Origin: a virus
Virus record (IMG/VR): IMGVR_UViG_3300033992_000245
Span: 1 to 39,614 of that record
DNA length: 39,614 bases
Direction: 5' to 3' (one strand)
Part shown: positions 35,010 through 39,614 of the stretch, one piece after another
Position numbering within the stretch: position 1 is the stretch's first letter
Layout: the number at the start of each line of letters is the position of its first letter
Made by a program: the position numbers and the translations under genes
The notes under the pieces: generated by a model
Database searches by the model: none
What the model was told of the DNA's origin: nothing
Seen by the model: only the letters and a program-made list of their open reading frames with translations

Positions 35010-35999
35010 ATGGAAATGTTAAACATACTTAAAAAATTGTCTAGCCTAAACGGCAGCAACGCACAGCCTGCACTAGTTGAAAAGCCAGCAGTCTTAACAG
35101 AAAGCAAAGAAGTAGAATTGAATCTACCTGAGCCAGATATGTCCGAGCTAAGAGCATTAAGCGGTTTTAAGAAACAACTTAATGAGTCTGCACTTGCAGA
35201 ATGCGGTATGATGGGCATGGGGTCTCCAATGAATATGGCACCTCAGATGCCAGCTAGTATTAACATGAGTGCTGGCAATGCACAAGAAATTGTTTCTATG
35301 ATGCGTGGCATTATGGATCTGGCTAAAACTGATACTCCTAGTGCTACAATGGGTATGCCAGGAATGGATCCTATGATGAAAGCATTGGGCGATGTTGACA
35401 TGGATGGTGATCATGATATGACGGATCACGATCTTGAGCAACCAGATGATGGCCCATTAACTGCTGAGCCTCCTGCAAACATAGACGATAGCGGTGCAGA
35501 CGAATTAGCTGACATTATTAAAAAGATTCGCACAGGGCAACCAGTAAAAATCTCCACAGATATGCCAGTTAAGGTTACTAGCGACGAACCTATTAAAGGC
35601 AGCACAACTGACAAGTTAAATGCACGTGATAACGGAAAGCCAGAAGACGAAGGGTATGATAATACACCTGATCCAAAGACACGCGATTATAACCCTAACG
35701 ACTTTGCACATGTAGTAAACAAAGTTCGTGATTTTGATTATACTCCGCCGAACAGTGGTTCTAATCCAATGCCCGATCCGAACGCAAAAAAGAAGGAAGA
35801 GACTGCTAGCCCGGTGGCTGCATTTGAATCTAAGCTAATGGATGATTATAGAAAGTTTGTTGCAGAAGGTCCGAAACCTGAAGACGTTCCTGCGTTTATC
35901 CGTAAGTCAAAAGAGCCCGGCAAGGCCGCTAATAAAGAAGCTAACGACAAACGAAACGAAAGGGTTGGTGCTAAAGTTTTCTCTAGCCCAAGAAAGTAA
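35010..35999 (+). CDS. Met/Asp-rich protein with calcium-loop-like motif, probable head or core protein
   Basis: A 329-residue protein. ATG 35010 is chosen because AAAGGAAA at 34995-35002 precedes it; a longer form from 34935 would overlap the previous gene by 62 nt. Features in order: a helical N-terminus (LNILKKLSSLNG); LTES and LNES segments that fit the gp21 protease (L/I)xE consensus; a Met-rich part (residues about 66-126); DVDMDGDHDMTD at residues 128-139, which fits the EF-hand/dockerin calcium-loop pattern DxDxDG with Asp at position 12; an acidic low-complexity middle; and a C-terminus with FESKLMDDYRKFVAEG. There is no membrane segment. Position before gp17 and the protease-like sites suggest a prohead core or internal component. 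The family is not recognised. An intrinsic terminator follows. Confidence 0.68.
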   Translation: MEMLNILKKLSSLNGSNAQPALVEKPAVLTESKEVELNLPEPDMSELRALSGFKKQLNESALAECGMMGMGSPMNMAPQMPASINMSAGNAQEIVSMMRGIMDLAKTDTPSATMGMPGMDPMMKALGDVDMDGDHDMTDHDLEQPDDGPLTAEPPANIDDSGADELADIIKKIRTGQPVKISTDMPVKVTSDEPIKGSTTDKLNARDNGKPEDEGYDNTPDPKTRDYNPNDFAHVVNKVRDFDYTPPNSGSNPMPDPNAKKKEETASPVAAFESKLMDDYRKFVAEGPKPEDVPAFIRKSKEPGKAANKEANDKRNERVGAKVFSSPRK

Positions 36000-36015
36000 T
36001 CCATTTGGATTAACC

Positions 36016-36043
36016 AAATAGCCTCTTAGGAGGCTATTTTTTT
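36016..36043 (+). terminator. Intrinsic terminator before the large terminase gene
   Basis: AAATAGCCTC, loop TTAG, GAGGCTATTT (10-bp stem), then T-run to 36043. A second small hairpin, ATTTGG-ATTAA-CCAAAT at 36003-36019, overlaps its left arm by four bases. Confidence 0.88.
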
Positions 36044-36044
36044 C

Positions 36045-36052
36045 GGTAAATA
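36045..36052 (+). promoter_or_regulatory. T4-type late promoter (GGTAAATA), 5 nt from ATG of gp17
   Basis: GGTAAATATTCACATG: it begins 2 nt after the terminator T-run and ends 5 nt before ATG 36058. No Shine-Dalgarno sequence. Same layout as at 31545-31560. Confidence 0.62.
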
Positions 36053-36057
36053 TTCAC

Positions 36058-37644
36058 ATGTCAGCTAACAAATACGATAACTTAATCAAGAAGCCCTATT
36101 CTACACAGAAATGGACAGAACAGGACATCGAAGATTTAATGAAATGTACTGATTCAGTAATTGGCCCTCATTATTTTCTTGATAATTTCTTCTACATCCA
36201 ACATCCAGTTAAGGGTAAGATGAAGTATGTACCGTTCGAATATCAGATAAGATTAATCGACAGTTATCACGATCATCGATTTAATGTAAATTTACTACCA
36301 CGTCAAACAGGTAAAACTACTACCGCGGCGGGCTACCTGTTATGGTACGCTATGTTTATTCCTGATTCAACTATCTTAGTTGCAGCTCACAAGTATACAG
36401 GTGCCCAGGAAATTATGTCGCGTATTCGTTATGCATACGAATTATGTCCCGATCATATTCGTTGCGGTGTAAAGAGTTACAATAAACAGAGCATTGAATT
36501 TGACAACGGTTCACGTATTATTGCACAGACAACTACTCCGACTACTGGTCGAGGTTTATCTTTGTCCTTACTATACGCTGATGAGTTTGCATTCGTTGAA
36601 CCTAACATTGCTACAGAATTCTGGACGTCTATTAGCCCTACACTAGCTACTGGTGGTAAGGCGATTATTACTTCTACGCCAAACAGTGACGAAGATCAGT
36701 TTGCACAGATCTGGAAAGAAGCAAACAAGAAATTTGACGAATACGGGAACGAACAAGAAGTTGGTCGTAACGGATTCTTCCCCTTTAGAGCATTTTGGAG
36801 AGAGCATCCAGACAGAGACCAAGAGTGGGCTGACACTGAAAAATCCCGTATTGGTGAGGAGAGATTCCGTCGAGAACACGATTGCGAATTCTTGATTTTT
36901 GACGAAACTCTGATTAATAGTATTACATTATCTGATCTAGAAGGTGTTGACCCGATCATGAAAATGGGTCAGGTAAGGTGGTACAAGAAGATAGATCCTA
37001 ACAGTATATATGTTGTGTCTCTTGATCCAAGCCTGGGCACGGGCGGGGATTATGCAGCACTTCAGATATTTGAAGTACCTAGCTTTGAACAAGTAGGCGA
37101 GTGGAATCACAATACTACTCCAGTTCAACAGCAGGTTAGAATCATGCGAGATATTTGCAAGCACATCGATAATGAATGCTCAAAGAGCGAAAATAGAGGC
37201 CAGATCTATTACTCAGTAGAAAACAATACTGTTGGAGAAGCTGCTCTAGTTGCAATTAACGAAATGGGCGAAGAAACTATACCCGGAATGTTTATGAGCG
37301 AGCCCATTAAGAAAGGGCACGTGAGACGATTCCGCAGAGGTTTTAACACTACAAATGTAAGCAAAATATCCGCGTGTGCAAAGCTCAAGCAGTTAATTGA
37401 ACAAAAACGTTTAAAAATTAAAAGTAAAGCCCTAATCAGTGAGCTTAAAACTTATATTGCAAAAGGCATTAGTTTTGAAGCAAAAACCAATGAACACGAC
37501 GATCTAGTATCTTCTACGCTACTAGCAGTACGGATGATCAGCCAGTTAGGTGATTGGGATCCTACAGTGTACGATCGAATGGTAGAAGATAGGGCAATGG
37601 ACGATATTGATCTGCCCATGCCGATATTTGTATCACATTATTAA
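36058..37644 (+). CDS. 17: Large terminase subunit gp17-like (packaging ATPase and nuclease)
   Basis: A 528-residue protein (T4 gp17: 610). The ATPase domain has Walker A PRQTGKTT (residues 81-88), Walker B LLYADE (171-176) and the coupling motif ITSTPNS (about 203-209). The C-terminal RNase H-like nuclease has Asp323 (SLDPSLGTGGDYA), a middle acidic site near VENNTVGEA, and HDD at 480-482. It binds the portal, cuts concatemeric DNA and drives it into the prohead with ATP. All key residues are present. The N-terminal region is a bit shorter than in T4. It is preceded by a terminator and a late promoter 5 nt from the ATG, so it probably has its own mRNA. Confidence 0.96.
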   Translation: MSANKYDNLIKKPYSTQKWTEQDIEDLMKCTDSVIGPHYFLDNFFYIQHPVKGKMKYVPFEYQIRLIDSYHDHRFNVNLLPRQTGKTTTAAGYLLWYAMFIPDSTILVAAHKYTGAQEIMSRIRYAYELCPDHIRCGVKSYNKQSIEFDNGSRIIAQTTTPTTGRGLSLSLLYADEFAFVEPNIATEFWTSISPTLATGGKAIITSTPNSDEDQFAQIWKEANKKFDEYGNEQEVGRNGFFPFRAFWREHPDRDQEWADTEKSRIGEERFRREHDCEFLIFDETLINSITLSDLEGVDPIMKMGQVRWYKKIDPNSIYVVSLDPSLGTGGDYAALQIFEVPSFEQVGEWNHNTTPVQQQVRIMRDICKHIDNECSKSENRGQIYYSVENNTVGEAALVAINEMGEETIPGMFMSEPIKKGHVRRFRRGFNTTNVSKISACAKLKQLIEQKRLKIKSKALISELKTYIAKGISFEAKTNEHDDLVSSTLLAVRMISQLGDWDPTVYDRMVEDRAMDDIDLPMPIFVSHY

Positions 37645-37650
37645 TAAATA
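37643..37650 (+). promoter_or_regulatory. T4-type late promoter (AATAAATA), 7 nt from ATG
   Basis: AATAAATACGCTAATATG: the box overlaps the gp17 stop codon and ends 7 nt before ATG 37658. No ribosome site lies between. Confidence 0.62.
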
Positions 37651-37657
37651 CGCTAAT

Positions 37658-39598
37658 ATGAATATCATCGAATTTATTGCACAAGACGTCTTTGACAAAG
37701 TACGCGGCCGTTTCACTAATGTTGAGATGGGTGACGCCGAGGGCACAATAACCACCGCACCGAAAGATGCACGATTTTTTGACTTTGATTTTGTCATTGA
37801 AGGCAACAATTTAGGTCGTGTTAGTGTTTCAATTAACGATTTAGGCAGCTTAAAAGTTTTCTATAGTCAAGGTATTACTGAGGACGTAGACACTATTACT
37901 CTTAATGAGTGGTATGAATTTTTAAGAGAAATGCGTTATTTTGCCAAACGTAGAATGCTACGATTTGACACTAGAGACATTACAAAAAGCAATTTAAACA
38001 AGAATGATTTTCAATATCTTGCACAAACAGGAACGAAGGAAAACAATATGAACGAGTCTGCAATGATTGGTAGAGGTCCAAAGACCAGCATGAGAAAACT
38101 AGAAAACACTAGACTGATTGTACGTCACTCTAAAGTAGTTGACGAAACACAGAAGGGTGCAAGAAGTAGAAATATTAATTCCTTATATATTGAAAACTCC
38201 GACGGTGAACGTTTTAAGTATCCTTTCATCCACTTGGCTGGTGCTAAAGCAATGCAACGTCATGTATCAAATGGTGGCAGACCGTACGACGATGCAGGCA
38301 AAGAAATTATTTCTCTAAGCGAAAAAGTAAGTCAGCTAGTTGCATTTAAAAGACATGTAGGACACCACGACGGCATGAATCAAGAAGTAAATGAAATTCT
38401 TGAACGCAGTCAAGTAAAACTTGAACAAATTCGTAAAGTAATCGAAGGACTTGGCGGACAGAAATTTTATGAATCATGGGTAGAATCTCTTCAACCATCT
38501 AATGAAGATGACGGCTTTGTGTTAGATCAAGCCACTATGGAAGACTACAAGAGTAAGTTTACAGTTAAGAATTTCAAAGAAGACTTGGCACAATACTTTC
38601 CACTGATCCACAAAATTATGCAAGAAACAAGTGAAATTGATCTTGAAAGTTTTGGTGAAGTTGAAGAAGATATTAGTGAAGAAACAATGCCAGTTGATGA
38701 CTTTGCTGCATTTGAGTCTTGGGCAACCTCTGTATCTGAAGGTACACTAGAGCCTGACACTATTATGGCATTGAAAGATCTATTAGACAACGGTTTAACA
38801 TTTGGCGGCCCAGATGCAACCGGTGCTATTGAAGCACTGCAAGGTATTGGAGTGTTTAATGATGCACTAGAGAATGCACTAACAGCAGCCGCACAATTAA
38901 ACCCAGAGGGTGATCCTAAAGGCACAATTTTATCTTGGCTGATGAAAGATGATCCAGAAGCTGCACAAGAACTAAGCGGAGAGCAGCCGGCTGAACCTGC
39001 ACCTGCACCTGCAGAAATGCCTCCAGCCGCACCTCCTGCAGAAATGCCAGTCGATCAACCTGTTGCGGAAGCCCCAGAAGATCGCACAAGCTATCAGGTT
39101 GCTAAAATTCTTTTTGATAAAGGTATCAAATACGATTCTGCAAAAGAAAACGAATTGATCAGTGCTATTGGCATGATATTAGTTAAACATCTTGACATGA
39201 GTCCAAAACATGCACGTCACATGATCAGCTATGACGAAGACTTTGTAGGTGATACATTATCAGAATTGAGAAACATGGATAACACGCCTGAAGAAGGTGA
39301 AGACATGGAAAATCAAGAAAGCAAGCCAGAAGGTCGTAGCCCGTCAATGAAAGAAATTGTAGAATTTATCAAACCTTTCTATAATAAACACGCCCAAGAA
39401 CAGGGTTTAGGCGAGTGGCGTAAAGGTCCTACTGAGTTAGGCATTATGGCTGGCAAGCAATTTGGCGATCATGTTGGCAAACTTGTAGAGAAGTATGTTG
39501 AAGAAATGCAGGCCAAAACTGAAGCAATGCGTAGTCAACAAGAAGCCACAATGCAGTTCGAAGCTATTAAAAAACTAGCAGGTCTTTCAAGAATTTAA
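37658..39598 (+). CDS. Large protein downstream of gp17, unknown function
   Basis: A 646-residue protein. ATG 37658 is chosen because it follows the late box by 7 nt; a longer version from 37607 would overlap gp17. Features: an N-terminal alpha/beta domain (MNIIEFIAQDVFDKVRGRF, then FFDFDFVIEGNNLGRVSVSI and LNEWYEFLREMRYFAKRRM); a basic segment with GPKTSMRKLENTRLIVRHSK; a region with SLYIENSDGERFKYPFIHLA and a long helix; acidic middle; a Pro/Ala-rich linker near residues 445-475 (EPAPAPAEMPPAAPPAEMP); and a helical C-terminus ending with a coiled-coil-like QAKTEAMRSQQEATMQFEAI. There is no signal or transmembrane segment. I do not recognise the family. Its own late promoter next to the motor gene suggests a virion or packaging-associated role. 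Confidence 0.7.
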   Translation: MNIIEFIAQDVFDKVRGRFTNVEMGDAEGTITTAPKDARFFDFDFVIEGNNLGRVSVSINDLGSLKVFYSQGITEDVDTITLNEWYEFLREMRYFAKRRMLRFDTRDITKSNLNKNDFQYLAQTGTKENNMNESAMIGRGPKTSMRKLENTRLIVRHSKVVDETQKGARSRNINSLYIENSDGERFKYPFIHLAGAKAMQRHVSNGGRPYDDAGKEIISLSEKVSQLVAFKRHVGHHDGMNQEVNEILERSQVKLEQIRKVIEGLGGQKFYESWVESLQPSNEDDGFVLDQATMEDYKSKFTVKNFKEDLAQYFPLIHKIMQETSEIDLESFGEVEEDISEETMPVDDFAAFESWATSVSEGTLEPDTIMALKDLLDNGLTFGGPDATGAIEALQGIGVFNDALENALTAAAQLNPEGDPKGTILSWLMKDDPEAAQELSGEQPAEPAPAPAEMPPAAPPAEMPVDQPVAEAPEDRTSYQVAKILFDKGIKYDSAKENELISAIGMILVKHLDMSPKHARHMISYDEDFVGDTLSELRNMDNTPEEGEDMENQESKPEGRSPSMKEIVEFIKPFYNKHAQEQGLGEWRKGPTELGIMAGKQFGDHVGKLVEKYVEEMQAKTEAMRSQQEATMQFEAIKKLAGLSRI

Positions 39599-39614
39599 GT
39601 CACAGCAACCTTAA

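Noticed and set aside
36003-36043. Attenuator-type antiterminator upstream of gp17
   Set aside because: The two stems overlap by only four A-U pairs, and the GC core of the terminator can form with either; no leader peptide or ligand site is seen. Recorded only as a note.
37607-37657. Longer N-terminus of the gene after gp17
   Set aside because: It lies inside the gp17 coding end and the late promoter would then be internal.
1-39614. tRNA genes or a diversity-generating retroelement
   Set aside because: No cloverleaf-like sequence with a conserved T-loop was noticed in the gaps, and no reverse transcriptase or template/variable repeat pair is visible.

Overview
This window is part of the late (virion morphogenesis) region of a T4-like contractile-tailed bacteriophage. 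The evidence is a set of recognisable T4 virion gene homologues: neck proteins gp13 and gp14, tail sheath stabiliser gp15, tail sheath gp18, tail tube gp19, head completion protein gp4, and both terminase subunits gp16 and gp17. At least fourteen copies of a T4-type late promoter core (TAAATA, ideal form TATAAATA) sit in front of genes. The AT-rich sequence, very long repeat-built fibre proteins, collagen-like fibre, S74 chaperone domain, 2-oxoglutarate oxygenase and the enlarged gp14, gp15 and gp18 resemble marine T4-like phages related to those of cyanobacteria and Pelagibacter. The host cannot be read from this window. No tRNA, rRNA, CRISPR array, integrase or insertion sequence was found.

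Layout. (1) Positions 1-20024, plus strand: a fibre/adhesin cluster of five large genes. The first is cut by the window edge. The next three share many copies of a short Gly-rich repeat (GALVVxGGVGIGxxLxVGG type). The fifth is a 2336-residue collagen-like fibre ending in a self-cleaving S74 chaperone domain. (2) 20011-22351, plus: small accessory genes, including three paralogous proteins that begin with a TYTW motif, a 60-residue protein with a perfect TATAAATA promoter, and a prolyl-4-hydroxylase-like 2OG-Fe(II) oxygenase. (3) 22352-25582, minus: an inverted block reading gp14, a previously easy-to-miss 48-residue protein with ten cysteines, gp15 and a NUDIX hydrolase. (4) 25611-27054, plus: gp13 and a dNMP kinase whose start lies in a hairpin, followed by an antisense HNH endonuclease gene. 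(5) 27449-33174, plus: sheath, tube and a third tail-tube-like protein. (6) 33174-39598, plus: a small unknown protein, gp4, gp16, a probable internal head protein with a capsid-targeting peptide, a Met/Asp-rich protein with a calcium-loop-like motif, gp17 and a large unknown protein.

How it fits together. The genes supply the fibres and adhesins for host recognition, the tail sheath and tube, the neck that joins head to tail, and the motor that packages DNA. The dNMP kinase and NUDIX enzyme are metabolic passengers. Regulation appears to be by many short late transcription units. Intrinsic terminators follow gp19 and the gene before gp17, and each is followed at once by a late promoter.

The most unusual signal is that in five places TAAATA lies exactly 5 nt (or 7 nt in two more, one on the minus strand) before an ATG, mostly without a Shine-Dalgarno sequence. 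If the box works as in T4, transcription would begin at or next to the start codon, so tail, neck and terminase genes may be expressed from leaderless late mRNAs.
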